From Verrucomicrobiales bacterium (GTDB taxonomy: Bacteria > Verrucomicrobiota > Verrucomicrobiia > Verrucomicrobiales > DEV007), in assembly GCA_002698785.1 (NCBI GenBank), contig PAAG01000054.1:1-40809 (forward strand): DNA of 40,809 nt. Reading direction: 5' to 3'. How positions within the stretch are numbered: position 1 is the stretch's first letter; each line of letters begins with the position of its first letter. The notes under the pieces are model-generated. The model saw nothing but the letters and a program-made list of their open reading frames with translations. It was not told where the DNA came from and searched no databases. Below are positions 16,744 to 26,148 of the stretch, in pieces. Both the position numbers and the translations under genes were made by a program.

Positions 16744-17442
16744 TCAGCCGATCCTTTTGTAGAGGGAATTGGGTAGGAGGTCAAAGAGCCATGCGATGAT
16801 GCGCCAGCGCTTGAGGACGTAGACGAGGTCTTTCGTTTTGTTGCTGACTTCGAGGATGTCGTTTGCGGCTTGTTCCGGTGAGGCGACCCAGAATGGTTTC
16901 TCGGCTTTCATCATGGCGGTGTCGACGAACCCTGCGCGGACCTCGGTGATGGTGATCGGGTGCTTCAAGCGAGTGACTCGGCAACGAAGACCTTCGAGAA
17001 GTGAAGACTGGTATGCCTTGGAGGCATTGTAGGACATTGACTGACCGCCGCCGCGAACTGCGGCGACGGATGTGATCGCGATGAGGTGGCCGCTGCCACG
17101 TTTCTCGAAATGCTCTATGGCCGTGTAGGCTGCCAGAGTGAAGCCTGAGCAGTTCAATTCTACTGTGTCTGATGCGGTTTGGAAATTGAGGTTCGGTTCG
17201 ACGTCGCCGGTTCCAGAGACGAGGAAAACCTTTTCTATGTCGGGATATTGGGTGAAAGCCTTTTCGAGGGTGCTCTTTGCGTTTTCTTCGTCGGTGAGGT
17301 CGAGTTGGATTGCGTTGTGTCCCTCGATTTTTTCAGGGGACCTGGAAAAGGTGATGCTTTCGATTTTCTGCTGGAGGTGAGCCGTTGCGAGAGCTTTTCC
17401 GATTCCTGTGGAAGAGCCGATGATTGCGGAGGTGACTGGCAT
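16744..17442 (-). CDS. Short-chain dehydrogenase/reductase (SDR family)
   Basis: A classical SDR of 232 residues with an N-terminal nucleotide-binding glycine motif (AIIGSSTGIGKALA), DLTDEEN after the second strand, the structural strand LIAITSVAAVRGG and the catalytic YNASK. These show an NAD(P)-dependent oxidoreductase. The C-terminus (LKRWRIIAWLFDLLPNSLYKRI) is hydrophobic/basic, as in membrane-associated SDRs of lipid metabolism, but the substrate cannot be read from the sequence. ATG 17442 is chosen because the extra 18 residues of the longer frame precede the conserved start of the fold. It is divergent from the exported hydrolase gene. Confidence 0.93.
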   Translation of the reverse strand: MPVTSAIIGSSTGIGKALATAHLQQKIESITFSRSPEKIEGHNAIQLDLTDEENAKSTLEKAFTQYPDIEKVFLVSGTGDVEPNLNFQTASDTVELNCSGFTLAAYTAIEHFEKRGSGHLIAITSVAAVRGGGQSMSYNASKAYQSSLLEGLRCRVTRLKHPITITEVRAGFVDTAMMKAEKPFWVASPEQAANDILEVSNKTKDLVYVLKRWRIIAWLFDLLPNSLYKRIG

Positions 17443-17515
17443 GTTTGATACGCTGGGTGGGGAGGGTTTTGTGCTCAAAAGTCGAGGTTCGACCAAATTT
17501 GGGAGGCAATCGTAT

Positions 17516-17521
17516 TATAAT
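17516..17521 (+). promoter_or_regulatory. Possible -10 element before the Tat-exported hydrolase
   Basis: An exact TATAAT lies 47 bases upstream of the ATG at 17569, in the 126-base divergent gap. No convincing -35 is found at 16-18 bases, so this is a weak call. Confidence 0.3.
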
Positions 17522-17568
17522 CTGAGGAGAAATTTCTCATTCCTTTTACCAAAACACCACGACCTATT

Positions 17569-18588
17569 ATGGCTGATACCAAAAACACCCCCACCACTTT
17601 TAATCGTCGTCATCTGCTTGGCGGTGGCCTGGCTGCCGGCGCTCTCAGTATGGGTGCCTCGGGCATTCCATCGTTCTCGCAGGGACAAGATGGATCGTCG
17701 AAAATGGAAGGGAACGCACACGTCTACACTTTCCCGATTGGAGACTGCATGGCTGCGGTGATTTCGGATGGGCAGAAGTTTCGGGATGGTGGTTTGGATT
17801 ACATCATTGCCGACGACAAGAACGCGGTGGCTTCTGCGCTGGAAGCCGCCTACGAGCCTTCGAATGGATTTTCTGCCGACTACAATGTGCTCGTGCTCTG
17901 GAAAGGCGATAATGTCGCTCTTTTCGATACTGGGAGTGGCGGAAACTCTCTGTTGATGGACGGGCTCAGCCAACTGGGTATTTCTCCTGACAAAGTGACA
18001 GAGATATTGATCAGTCACTGCCACGGCGATCACATCGGAGGAATTCTGGATGACAATGGAAAGCGCGTTTTCCCCAATGCGACGGCACATGTGTTAAAAG
18101 AGGAGCGTGACTTCTGGATGGGAGAGAACCCTGACTTTTCTGAATGCAAGCTGCCTGCTAAAAATGCCGATGGAATGGTGAAGTCTGCCCGGAAGGTTAT
18201 CGAAGCGCTTGAGGCGGAAGGTGCTCTCGAGATTCGATCTCATGGCGATACTCTCTGGGACGGGATCGTGACCTACAAGTTGGCCGCAGGGCACACTCCT
18301 GGGCATGCCGTCTTTGAGATCATGAGTGGAGAAGATCGACTGATCCACATTGTGGATCTCGCGCATCACTATGTGATCATGTTTGCTGATCCTTCGTGGG
18401 CGATAGCGTTCGATGTGAATCCGACCGAAGCGATCGCTACGCGCAGGCAGATTTTTGCCGACCTGGCTGATTCGAAGGTTCGTGTGATCGGATACCACCT
18501 TCCGTTTCCCGCAGTGGGGCACATTGCCGATGATGGTGAAGGATTTCGCTGGGTTCCCGATCGCTGGCTAATGAGCGAGGCTGGTTAG
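17569..18588 (+). CDS. Tat-exported metallo-beta-lactamase-fold hydrolase
   Basis: A 339-residue protein. The N-terminus carries a twin-arginine signal (TFNRRHLLGGGLAAGALSMGA), implying export after cofactor loading. The metal site HCHGDHIGG begins at His150 and supplies His150, His152, Asp154 and His155; later ligands are likely in AGHTPGHAVFEI and at the C-terminal GYHLPFPAVGHI. This layout is that of MBL-fold hydrolases related to quorum-quenching lactonases and similar exported enzymes. The substrate is not deducible; a lactonase-like role is only one option. It stands alone on the plus strand. Confidence 0.92.
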   Translation: MADTKNTPTTFNRRHLLGGGLAAGALSMGASGIPSFSQGQDGSSKMEGNAHVYTFPIGDCMAAVISDGQKFRDGGLDYIIADDKNAVASALEAAYEPSNGFSADYNVLVLWKGDNVALFDTGSGGNSLLMDGLSQLGISPDKVTEILISHCHGDHIGGILDDNGKRVFPNATAHVLKEERDFWMGENPDFSECKLPAKNADGMVKSARKVIEALEAEGALEIRSHGDTLWDGIVTYKLAAGHTPGHAVFEIMSGEDRLIHIVDLAHHYVIMFADPSWAIAFDVNPTEAIATRRQIFADLADSKVRVIGYHLPFPAVGHIADDGEGFRWVPDRWLMSEAG

Positions 18589-18610
18589 GATTGGCAGAAC
18601 AACATTGCCA

Positions 18611-18967
18611 TTAAACTCCCATCCATCCCCATGCGGTGGATGGCCAGATGAGGCCGAAAATCACGGTGCCAATTGCAGTGACGATATGCCAGGCACGTTT
18701 CTTCGTCTTTAATAGGGCGATCAATCCGAACAAGATGATCCACAAGGGGCCGAACAGGCCCATGACCGCCCAGCCGATGGGAGCTAGTTGAAACATGCCC
18801 AGCAGGTCGTGCCATGGGGTGAATTCGACGTTCGGTTCCGGGACGTAGATAATCGCTTCGAATGAAACGACTGCTGTCGTGACTGCCATCGTCCCGAATG
18901 CCACGATTCCACACCATTCGGCGAAGATGAGCCAACGCCCTGGCGATGGGTTTGTTGGTTCCTCCAT
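18611..18967 (-). CDS. Small hypothetical membrane protein
   Basis: A 118-residue protein with three hydrophobic helices (AEWCGIVAFGTMAVTTAVVSF, LAPIGWAVMGLFGPLWIILFGLIALL and AWHIVTAIGTVIFGLIWP). It contains several Trp residues and no recognised domain. It starts 25 bases after the stop of the RND pump gene on the same strand, so it is probably the last gene of that operon. Whether it assists the pump is unknown. Confidence 0.7.
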   Translation of the reverse strand: MEEPTNPSPGRWLIFAEWCGIVAFGTMAVTTAVVSFEAIIYVPEPNVEFTPWHDLLGMFQLAPIGWAVMGLFGPLWIILFGLIALLKTKKRAWHIVTAIGTVIFGLIWPSTAWGWMGV

Positions 18968-18992
18968 TCTATCGCGCGGGTGGGTATCTGTG

Positions 18993-21900
18993 TCAGGCTT
19001 TGGCGGTTTTCTTGTCTCTCTGCATGAGGGTGTAGAAGGCTGGCACCATGAGCGTCCCGAGAACAGAGGCGAGGATCATTCCGCCGAATACGACTGTTCC
19101 CAGTGACTGACGGGAATTGGCTCCGGCTCCTGCGGCGATGAGCAGGGGGAAGACGCCAAAGATAAAGGAGAGCGCGGTCATCATCACCGAACGGAAACGA
19201 AGGCTAGCGGCCTTTCGAGCTGCCTCGATTACGCTGAGGCCTTCTTCCTCGTGTGCGGTCTTTGCGAATTCGACCATCAGGATTGCCTGCTTTGTGGTCA
19301 GGCCAATGAGGAGGATGAGACCGATCTGCGCGTAGAGATCGAGACTGAGTCCTCGCAACATGATGGCGAGGAGGGCGCCGAGCGCTGCGATCGGGGTAAT
19401 GTAGAGAACGGACATGGGGATTGCCCAACTTTCATACTGCGCGACGAGGAAGAGGTAGGTCGCAAGAAGGCAAAGCAGAAGAAGTGGGGCGATGCTGCCC
19501 GACTGCTGCTCCTGCAATGACGATCCTGTCCATGAAAAGGTCATCCCATCGGGAAGGGTGTCTTTCATTACGGTTTCAATTTCCTGCATGGCCTCTCCGG
19601 AGCTGTAACCGGCTCCCGCCGATCCGCGGAGCGAAGCAGACCGGAACAGGTTGTATCGGGTGATGGTCTCAGGACCGAGTGTGTCGGAGACTTCTACGAG
19701 TGAGGAGAGCGGCACGCGTTCGCCTTCGTTGTTCTGTGTGTAGAGTTTGCCGATGTCATCGGGTTCGTTTCGGAATTGTTCGTCTGCCTGCAGCATGACT
19801 TGATAGACTCGGCCATTCTGCGTGAAGTCGTTTACATAGCGACCGCCGAGGTAGGCACCAAGGGTGGAGAAAACGGTGGAGGGTTCGACGCTGAGAAGTT
19901 TTGCCCGGTCGCGGTCGACCGAGAGTTGAAGCTGGGGAACATCTGCTCGCCACGTGCTGGCGACGCGCGAGAGCTGAGGGCGCTGGTTTGCCTCGTAGAC
20001 CACTCCGCCGACGGCTGCTGCAAGCTCTCCCGCCGGACGGGCCTGAGGATCCTGGACGACGGCTTCCCAACCGGAGGTGCTACCAAGGCCGCGAATGGGA
20101 GGCGGACTGAATGCGAGAACGGTCGCACCCGGCATGGAGCCGAGCTCTCCGAATAGTCGACCGACGATGGCATCGCTGGAAACGTCTGGCGTTTTTCGCT
20201 CGTCCCAGTGTTTCAACTCGGCTACTGCGAAACCGACGTTCGAGGCTGTGCCCGCGAGGATGGAGAAGTTTCGAATCGCGATGACGTTTTCCACGCCGGG
20301 CATTTTCATCATTCGTGCTTCGACTTCCGACATGAAGGCGTCGGTTCGAGCAAGGGAAGCGCCGCTGGGGAGTTGGACATCGACGAACAAGACTCCCTGG
20401 TCTTCGTTGGGGATGAAGCCTGTTGGTGTTTTGCCGAAGAGGAACAAGGTGAGAGCAGCTGCTCCGATCAGGATAGCTGCGGCGAACACCCTGCGAGCTG
20501 CAAGAAATCCTGCGCTGGAGACGAATGTGCCGGTGAGCTTTTCAAAACCAGCGTCGAACCAACGGAAGAGAATGAATTTTCTCCTTCCTTTCACCTCGGG
20601 CTTCAGGAAAGTCGCACAGAGGGCAGGGGATAAGGTCAAGGCATTCAGCGACGATATTCCGACCGCGATGGCGATTGTGATAGAGAACTGCTGATAGAGT
20701 CGCCCTTCGATTCCGCCAGCAAAAGAAACGGGAACAAAGACAGCCATCAAGACGAGAGTGGTGGCAATGATAGGGGAAAAGACCTCCTTCATTGTCACTC
20801 GAGTTGCTTCGACTGGGTCGAGTCCTTCCGAAAGGTGTCGTTTTACGTTTTCGATTACGACGATGGCGTCATCCACCACCACGCCAATGGCGAGCACGAG
20901 GCCGAAGAGGGAAATGATGTTGATGGAAAAGCCAACCATCGTAAAGATGGCGAAGGTGCCGATGAGCGACACGGGGATTGCGATGACCGGAACCAGTGTG
21001 GCTCGCCAGTCCTGCAAAAAGACGAACACGACAAAGAGGACCAGAGCGATCGCAATCACGAGGGTTATGACCAGCTCTCTCAGAGAAACGGAGATAAACT
21101 CCGTACCATCGTTCACGAGGGTGTAGGCCATATCGGAAGGAGCCTCTTCAAAGATCTCTTCCATCTTGTCTTTCACACGTTCGGCAACATCGAGTGCGTT
21201 CGAGCCGGGCATCTGATAAACAGCGAAAGCGATCGTGTCTTTTCCGTTGAGGGTGTTCACACCGGTGTAGGAACGAGCGCCGAGTTCGACGCGGGCGATG
21301 TCTTTTAAACGGAGGAGGCTGCCGTCAGCTTGAGATCGAATGACGATGTCTTCGAATTCTTCGGCAGTGGTGTAGCGTCCTTGTCCTTTGATGGTGTAGA
21401 CCAGTTGTTGATCATCACTCGTGGGTGCCTGGCCGATGGCCCCGGCTGCCGCCTGGATGTTTTGTGATTGGATAGCGGCGGAGACTTCGTCTGGAGAAAT
21501 GTCGAGATTCGCAAGGCGATTCGGGTCGAGCCAGACACGCATGCCGTATTCTGCTGATCCGAAAATATTTGTGCCGCCGACTCCATCTACGCGAGAGAGA
21601 ACGTCTACGATATTAACCGAGATGTAGTTTGATAGTTCGAGCACATCGGTGGCGCCACCCTCTGACGTGACGGCGTAAATGAGAAGCATGTCTGACGAAC
21701 GCTTTTCCACTACGACACCCTGTTCGTTCACTGCTGAGGGCAGGCGAGAGGCAGCCTGTGCGACACGGTTCTGCACGTTTACGGTGGCGATGTCAGGATC
21801 CGTCCCGAGATTGAATGTGACGGTGAGTGTGTAATTACCGCTGTTGGTTGAGGTGGACGACATGTAGGACATGCCTTCCACGCCGTTGACCTCGGACTCG

Positions 21901-22097
21901 ATGATGGTGGCAACGGTGCTTTCAATCACCTCGGCGCTTGCTCCCGGATAGGTCGCCGACACACGAACTTCGGGTGGAGTGATACTGGGGTATTGCTCAA
22001 TCGGAAGTGTCCGAATCGCAATGATACCCGCGATCGTGATCACGATGGAGATGACAAAGGCGAAGCGAGGCCTGTCGATGAAGAATAAGCTAAACAT
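18993..22097 (-). CDS. RND multidrug efflux permease (HAE1/AcrB type)
   Basis: Proton-driven inner-membrane pump of 1034 residues, full length for the HAE1 family. It starts with FIDRPRFAFVISIVITIAGIIAI, the first helix of the family. The proton-relay pair is in GVVVDDAIVVIENV within helix 4, and the essential Lys of helix 10 is in GLTTKQAILMVEFA. Two large periplasmic loops and the internal duplication are evident (for example SGWEAVVQDPQARPAGELA in the second). It begins 12 bases after the adaptor gene and is clearly co-transcribed with it. No TolC-type outer-membrane gene accompanies it. Drug range unknown. Confidence 0.97.
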   Translation of the reverse strand: MFSLFFIDRPRFAFVISIVITIAGIIAIRTLPIEQYPSITPPEVRVSATYPGASAEVIESTVATIIESEVNGVEGMSYMSSTSTNSGNYTLTVTFNLGTDPDIATVNVQNRVAQAASRLPSAVNEQGVVVEKRSSDMLLIYAVTSEGGATDVLELSNYISVNIVDVLSRVDGVGGTNIFGSAEYGMRVWLDPNRLANLDISPDEVSAAIQSQNIQAAAGAIGQAPTSDDQQLVYTIKGQGRYTTAEEFEDIVIRSQADGSLLRLKDIARVELGARSYTGVNTLNGKDTIAFAVYQMPGSNALDVAERVKDKMEEIFEEAPSDMAYTLVNDGTEFISVSLRELVITLVIAIALVLFVVFVFLQDWRATLVPVIAIPVSLIGTFAIFTMVGFSINIISLFGLVLAIGVVVDDAIVVIENVKRHLSEGLDPVEATRVTMKEVFSPIIATTLVLMAVFVPVSFAGGIEGRLYQQFSITIAIAVGISSLNALTLSPALCATFLKPEVKGRRKFILFRWFDAGFEKLTGTFVSSAGFLAARRVFAAAILIGAAALTLFLFGKTPTGFIPNEDQGVLFVDVQLPSGASLARTDAFMSEVEARMMKMPGVENVIAIRNFSILAGTASNVGFAVAELKHWDERKTPDVSSDAIVGRLFGELGSMPGATVLAFSPPPIRGLGSTSGWEAVVQDPQARPAGELAAAVGGVVYEANQRPQLSRVASTWRADVPQLQLSVDRDRAKLLSVEPSTVFSTLGAYLGGRYVNDFTQNGRVYQVMLQADEQFRNEPDDIGKLYTQNNEGERVPLSSLVEVSDTLGPETITRYNLFRSASLRGSAGAGYSSGEAMQEIETVMKDTLPDGMTFSWTGSSLQEQQSGSIAPLLLLCLLATYLFLVAQYESWAIPMSVLYITPIAALGALLAIMLRGLSLDLYAQIGLILLIGLTTKQAILMVEFAKTAHEEEGLSVIEAARKAASLRFRSVMMTALSFIFGVFPLLIAAGAGANSRQSLGTVVFGGMILASVLGTLMVPAFYTLMQRDKKTAKA

Positions 22098-22109
22098 CTC
22101 GTGTGTGGG

Positions 22110-23387
22110 TTAGCCTTCTTTTGCGGATTCCTCTTTGGCCTTCCCTTTGGGTGTCGCTTCCGGCTCGCCACCTGCCGGAACTGCTGGAACGGGTCCGGGA
22201 GCCTGACTCGGTGGGACGGCGTTGACTTTGGCACCGGGGCGGACTTTTTCGATTCCCTGGATGATGACTTTTTCGCCTTCGTTCAGTCCTGCGAGAATCG
22301 ACCAGTTTCGCCCAATGTGTTCGCCCGTTTCAACGCTGCGACGAGAGACACTGCTGTCTTCTCCGACCACGAGAACGAAGTGGCCTTTTTGATCTTGCTG
22401 CACGGCGGACTGTGGAATGAGTAATTTGTCCTGTGGGGCACCGCGCTGAACGGTAAGGTCGACAAACTGTCCCGGTTTCAAAATGCCATCGGGGTTTGGA
22501 AACTCGGCTTCTGCCTGGATGGAGCCAGTGGTGGTGCCGATCTCGTTGTCGAGGAAGACAATTTTTCCTTCATGGGGATAGCGATTCCCTGTCGAAAGTG
22601 TGATTCGGGGGATCAGTGTATCTCGAACGGGAGGAAGGTCTGGATCACGATCCTGAAGTCTTTGCAGCGCTTCAGTGATGAAGCGTTCGCTGAGAGAGTG
22701 CTTTACTCGAATGGGATCGGTGCTGACGATCATGGCCAGCGATCCGGTGGATGCATCTACGAGGTTTCCCGCATCAACCATGGCTTTACCGATCTGCCCG
22801 TCCATAGGGGCGTAGATCTTGGTTCTTTTCAAATCGAGCTCGGCAGATTTGAGTGATGCCTGCGCCTGGTCGACAGATGCCTGGGCCGTGCGCAAGTCGA
22901 ATTCGGCCTGTTCGAGTTCGGTCTCGGAGATGCTTCCGGATTTTACGGAACGCATGCGCTTCAGATATTGCTGGGCGTTGTCACGCTGTGCCTCGGCGCT
23001 GGCGAGCTGTGCCTGTGCGGAGTCGACGGCGGCCTCGTAATCATCTGACTCGATCTCGAAGAGAAGGTCTCCTTTCTCTACCAGCGCTCCATCGTCAAAG
23101 AGTTGCTTTGTTAGAATTCCACTTACCTGCGCCCGGATGTCGACGCGGTCTTTTTCTGTGACTCGTCCTACAAAACTGACTTCGTCTGGAATGGATGTCT
23201 TTTCTACCTCAGAAATGGTCACGGTGGGTGTGCCTCCCGCGCCTGGAGGAGGACCGCTTGCGTTAGGCTTGCAGCCTGACACGAAGATGCCACCAAGCGC
23301 TGTGACTGCGATTAATGGAAAGGCGAGTGTGATTTGATTCATGCAGTGCGGGAAAATTTGGACGATCCTCGAAAAGGCAGCTTTCAT
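22110..23387 (-). CDS. RND efflux periplasmic adaptor lipoprotein (AcrA/MexA type)
   Basis: Links the RND pump to an outer-membrane channel. A lipobox (GGIFVSGC) follows a hydrophobic signal. The order of domains is typical: lipoyl first half (VDIRAQVSGILTKQLFDDGALVEKGDLLFEI), a helical hairpin built from QAQLASAEAQRDNA-type heptads, the second lipoyl half (IYAPMDGQIGKAMVDAGNLV), a beta-barrel, and a membrane-proximal region with GDRYP-like and ILKPGQFVDLTV segments. ATG 23387 overlaps the MarR stop codon (ATGA), suggesting coupling; ATG 23342 would give a more standard signal peptide. The C-terminus is Pro/Lys/Glu-rich. Next comes the pump gene. Confidence 0.95.
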   Translation of the reverse strand: MKAAFSRIVQIFPHCMNQITLAFPLIAVTALGGIFVSGCKPNASGPPPGAGGTPTVTISEVEKTSIPDEVSFVGRVTEKDRVDIRAQVSGILTKQLFDDGALVEKGDLLFEIESDDYEAAVDSAQAQLASAEAQRDNAQQYLKRMRSVKSGSISETELEQAEFDLRTAQASVDQAQASLKSAELDLKRTKIYAPMDGQIGKAMVDAGNLVDASTGSLAMIVSTDPIRVKHSLSERFITEALQRLQDRDPDLPPVRDTLIPRITLSTGNRYPHEGKIVFLDNEIGTTTGSIQAEAEFPNPDGILKPGQFVDLTVQRGAPQDKLLIPQSAVQQDQKGHFVLVVGEDSSVSRRSVETGEHIGRNWSILAGLNEGEKVIIQGIEKVRPGAKVNAVPPSQAPGPVPAVPAGGEPEATPKGKAKEESAKEG

Positions 23388-23824
23388 TCGAGATTCAGGA
23401 AATTGTTACGTATCGTCTGGAGACAGCGGGTGAGGATTTTCATGTCGTAATCTGACAATCCTTCGAAGGTGCGCTCTCGGAGTTCATTGAGTTCAGGTTC
23501 AAACTGTTCGTAAAACTCCCGACCTTTTTCAGTGATCCAGACTTCGACCGCTCTGCGGTCTGTTGAGGAGAGGCGGCGTTTGGCGCAGCCTTTCTTTTCG
23601 AGGCTCTCGACCTGCCGAGTGATGGTAGTAATGTCGCGGAGTAAAAGCGCCGCCAGGTCGCCGATGCGGCGCCCGTCTTCGACCACCAACGCGATGAGAA
23701 TGGCGACTTCTTCGGTGGTAAGATTGATTCCGATTTTGGAGATGGTCTTTTTTACCAACCGTCGAAGAAGGTGCGCATTTCTGTCCATCAGAAAGCCGGG
23801 TGCTGTGTCGAAATCGAAGGTCAT
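23384..23824 (-). CDS. MarR-family transcriptional regulator
   Basis: A 146-residue winged-helix regulator. Central features are NLTTEEVAILIALVVEDGRRIGDLAALLL (helices before and including the recognition region), ITTITRQVESLEKKGCAKR and the wing RRLSSTDRRAVEVWITEKGREF, the usual MarR signature. It is the first gene ahead of the adaptor and pump, so it probably controls them in response to a ligand. ATG 23824 is preferred; the TTG at 23860 lies inside the palindrome that is the likely operator. Its stop overlaps the adaptor start. Confidence 0.95.
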   Translation of the reverse strand: MTFDFDTAPGFLMDRNAHLLRRLVKKTISKIGINLTTEEVAILIALVVEDGRRIGDLAALLLRDITTITRQVESLEKKGCAKRRLSSTDRRAVEVWITEKGREFYEQFEPELNELRERTFEGLSDYDMKILTRCLQTIRNNFLNLE

Positions 23825-23844
23825 CAATAGTATGTATCGTGCAA

Positions 23845-23863
23845 TATTTGTAAAATACAAATA
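23845..23863. promoter_or_regulatory. Palindromic operator candidate for the MarR/RND operon
   Basis: TATTTGTAAAATACAAATA is a perfect inverted repeat with eight-base arms and a three-base centre. It sits 21 bases before the marR start codon. The size and position fit a MarR autoregulatory operator. Binding is inferred, not shown. Confidence 0.6.
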
Positions 23864-23990
23864 AAGAACAGGGCAAAGTGCCGTTATTGACTGTTGAGAT
23901 TGGGAAACTTCGGCTGTTGGTTGTGGAAGATGTTCTCTTGAGATGCGATGGCATGGTTTATGCCCCGTAGTTCAGAGACTTAGCTGTTTT

Positions 23991-25661
23991 ATGACGAACG
24001 AAGCCTGGCAGGAATGGCATGAGGTCCAGCCTGTCGCACTTGACTTGTTGCTGCTCAGCGTGGTGGCTTTGGGAGGGATCGGCCTTGGGCGGATTTCTAT
24101 CGGAGGAGTGCGGGCTGGAATCGCAGGTGTCCTTTTTTCCGGATTGATCGCGTCGCACTTTGGGTTTCGGATCAACGAGCATGTTGCCCACTTCGCGAAG
24201 GAGTTTGGGCTAATTCTGTTTGTCTTTTCACTCGGGTTACAGATGGGGGCCGGTTTTTTTGCATCCCTCCGAAAGCAGGGGCTACGGCTGAATCTGTATG
24301 CCGCAGGGATTGTACTGTTGGGTGCGGCGATCACTTTGTTGGGTGCGAAATTGCTTGGGCTGCCCATGGCGGCGGCTGCGGGTGTGTTTTCGGGTGGTAC
24401 TACGAACACGCCTTCTTTGGGTGCGGCTCAGCAAGCATTGACGGCGGCGGAAGGGGGAAACCCTGAATTGGCGGCCATGGCCTACGCGGCCGCGTATCCC
24501 CTGGCGGTTGTTGGCATTATTGGAAGCCTTCTGATACTAAAAAGGATCTTCCGGGTGAATGTCGAAGAGGAGGTAGAAAAATTCCGAGCGGAGAGGAATG
24601 CAGAGTTTGAGCCGCTTGAGCGGATGAATATCGTTGTGGAGAATCCGAATATCGATGGTCTGCAGATCGAGGATATTCCAGGACTGCATGAAACCGGGGT
24701 GATTGTTTCCCGAGTTCGCCGGAAAGACGATGCGGAGATCGAGACGGCCGGGTTGCATACCAAGCTCTCTGTTGGTGATATCGTTATGGTGGTGGGAACC
24801 AAAGCCCATGTGGAACAATTTCGCCTCGTGATTGGCAGTGAGTCGAAAGAAGACCTGATGGAAGCTCCGGGAGAAGTCTCATTTCGTCGCGTGACAGTGA
24901 CGAATGAAAAGCTGGTGGGGAAATCGGTGAAAGAGTTGGGACTCGATGCTCTTTACGGTGTCACGGTGACGAGAGTAACTCGACAGGAACACCCTTTTAC
25001 TGCGTTGCCTGAGGTTCATCTGCAATTTGGCGACCGGCTTCAGATCGTAGGGCCCGAATCAAGCTTGGAAGAAGCGACGAAAATGCTGGGTAACGAGGTG
25101 CAACGCCTCGACCATACGAGCTTTGCTACGATTTTTCTTGGGATCGCCCTGGGTGTTTTGGTGGGCCTATTGCCTGCGAAGCTGGACTGGCTACCGGCAC
25201 CTCTTCGGCTGGGATTGGCAGGTGGGCCGCTGCTGGTGGCAATCCTTTTGAGCCGTCTGGGCAAGATCGGACCACTGATCGTGAATATGCCGGACAACAC
25301 CAATCGTGCGCTGCGGGAGTTGGGTATCATCCTTTTCCTCGCCTGTGTGGGGTTGTTGGCTGGGGAACGATTCTTCGAAACAGTATTCACCAGTGAGGGA
25401 CTGAAGTGGGTAGGTCTCGGAGTGGTGGTGACTTTGGCGCCTCTGCTGATCATCGGTGTCATTTGCAGGAAGTTTGGAAAGATGAATTTCATGAGTATCT
25501 CCGGGTTGCTGTCCGGCTCGATGACGGATCCTCCTGCATTGGCTTTTGCCACGTCGATGGCAAAGAGTGATTCGCCTGCGGTGACTTACGCGACGGTTTA
25601 TCCGTTGACGATGATATTGAGGATCGTCGTGGCCCAGGTGATTGCGTTGCTTGTCTGGTAA
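23991..25661 (+). CDS. AspT/YidE-YbjL-type transporter with RCK_C domains
   Basis: Putative membrane antiporter of the aspartate-alanine exchanger family, 556 residues. Five or six helices come first and include the duplicated-family signature GVFSGGTTNTPSLGAAQQAL. A central cytosolic region holds two TrkA-C/RCK_C domains (for example ETAGLHTKLSVGDIVMVVG and EVHLQFGDRLQIVG). A second membrane half follows, with the matching signature GLLSGSMTDPPALAFATSMA and VTYATVYPLTMILRIVVAQVIAL. The repeated topology and motif are diagnostic of the family. The substrate is unknown; an aspartate role is unproven outside AspT. ATG 23991 is chosen over 23943 because the shorter form starts just before the first helix. 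Confidence 0.92.
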   Translation: MTNEAWQEWHEVQPVALDLLLLSVVALGGIGLGRISIGGVRAGIAGVLFSGLIASHFGFRINEHVAHFAKEFGLILFVFSLGLQMGAGFFASLRKQGLRLNLYAAGIVLLGAAITLLGAKLLGLPMAAAAGVFSGGTTNTPSLGAAQQALTAAEGGNPELAAMAYAAAYPLAVVGIIGSLLILKRIFRVNVEEEVEKFRAERNAEFEPLERMNIVVENPNIDGLQIEDIPGLHETGVIVSRVRRKDDAEIETAGLHTKLSVGDIVMVVGTKAHVEQFRLVIGSESKEDLMEAPGEVSFRRVTVTNEKLVGKSVKELGLDALYGVTVTRVTRQEHPFTALPEVHLQFGDRLQIVGPESSLEEATKMLGNEVQRLDHTSFATIFLGIALGVLVGLLPAKLDWLPAPLRLGLAGGPLLVAILLSRLGKIGPLIVNMPDNTNRALRELGIILFLACVGLLAGERFFETVFTSEGLKWVGLGVVVTLAPLLIIGVICRKFGKMNFMSISGLLSGSMTDPPALAFATSMAKSDSPAVTYATVYPLTMILRIVVAQVIALLVW

Positions 25662-25778
25662 GTAGCGGTTCGATTTGACTCATCGGGCTTGTGGAAATGA
25701 ATCGCGCATATTTTGTCTTTTTAATCTGGATGATTTCGTCCGCATTTGGTTATCGTCCGGTGTAACGCAAATCCTCCT

Positions 25779-26102
25779 ATGCATCAATATCTCGACTCTA
25801 CAGATGAAGTGGCCCTCAAAGACTCCTTGGATCGAATCGCTCAGCAGCAACCGGATCAGGGATTGATTTATGAAGAGTTTGCCCGGTTCTCCAATCGGCT
25901 CCACCAGCGTGCGAGCGAAGCATTTCGCAGGTCTGACCTGAACCCTCTACACGAAGAGAAGATTCGGAGATCTTACCGAAGTATCGATATGCTCGCGCGA
26001 AACTTGGTTCGTTGCCTGGCTCCCGAAGAGAAGGATGCAGTGGTGAAAATTCTCGCTGATGAGATTCGCCAGTCTGTCCGAGCGAATTCCGGGCGAAATT
26101 AA
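25779..26102 (+). CDS. Hypothetical small helical protein
   Basis: A 107-residue soluble, highly charged and probably all-helical protein (LDRIAQQQPDQGLIYEEFARFSNRLHQRASEAF; DMLARNLVRCLAPEEKDAVVKILADEI). No family recognised. The frame continues upstream to 25746, but ATG 25779 is a better start. It follows the transporter gene by 117 bases on the same strand. Coding is supported by the amphipathic helix pattern, not by any homology I can name. Confidence 0.6.
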   Translation: MHQYLDSTDEVALKDSLDRIAQQQPDQGLIYEEFARFSNRLHQRASEAFRRSDLNPLHEEKIRRSYRSIDMLARNLVRCLAPEEKDAVVKILADEIRQSVRANSGRN

Positions 26103-26148
26103 GCACTTTTCTATCGCCGGGGTTTTATTACCTTTTTTCAAAAAAACG

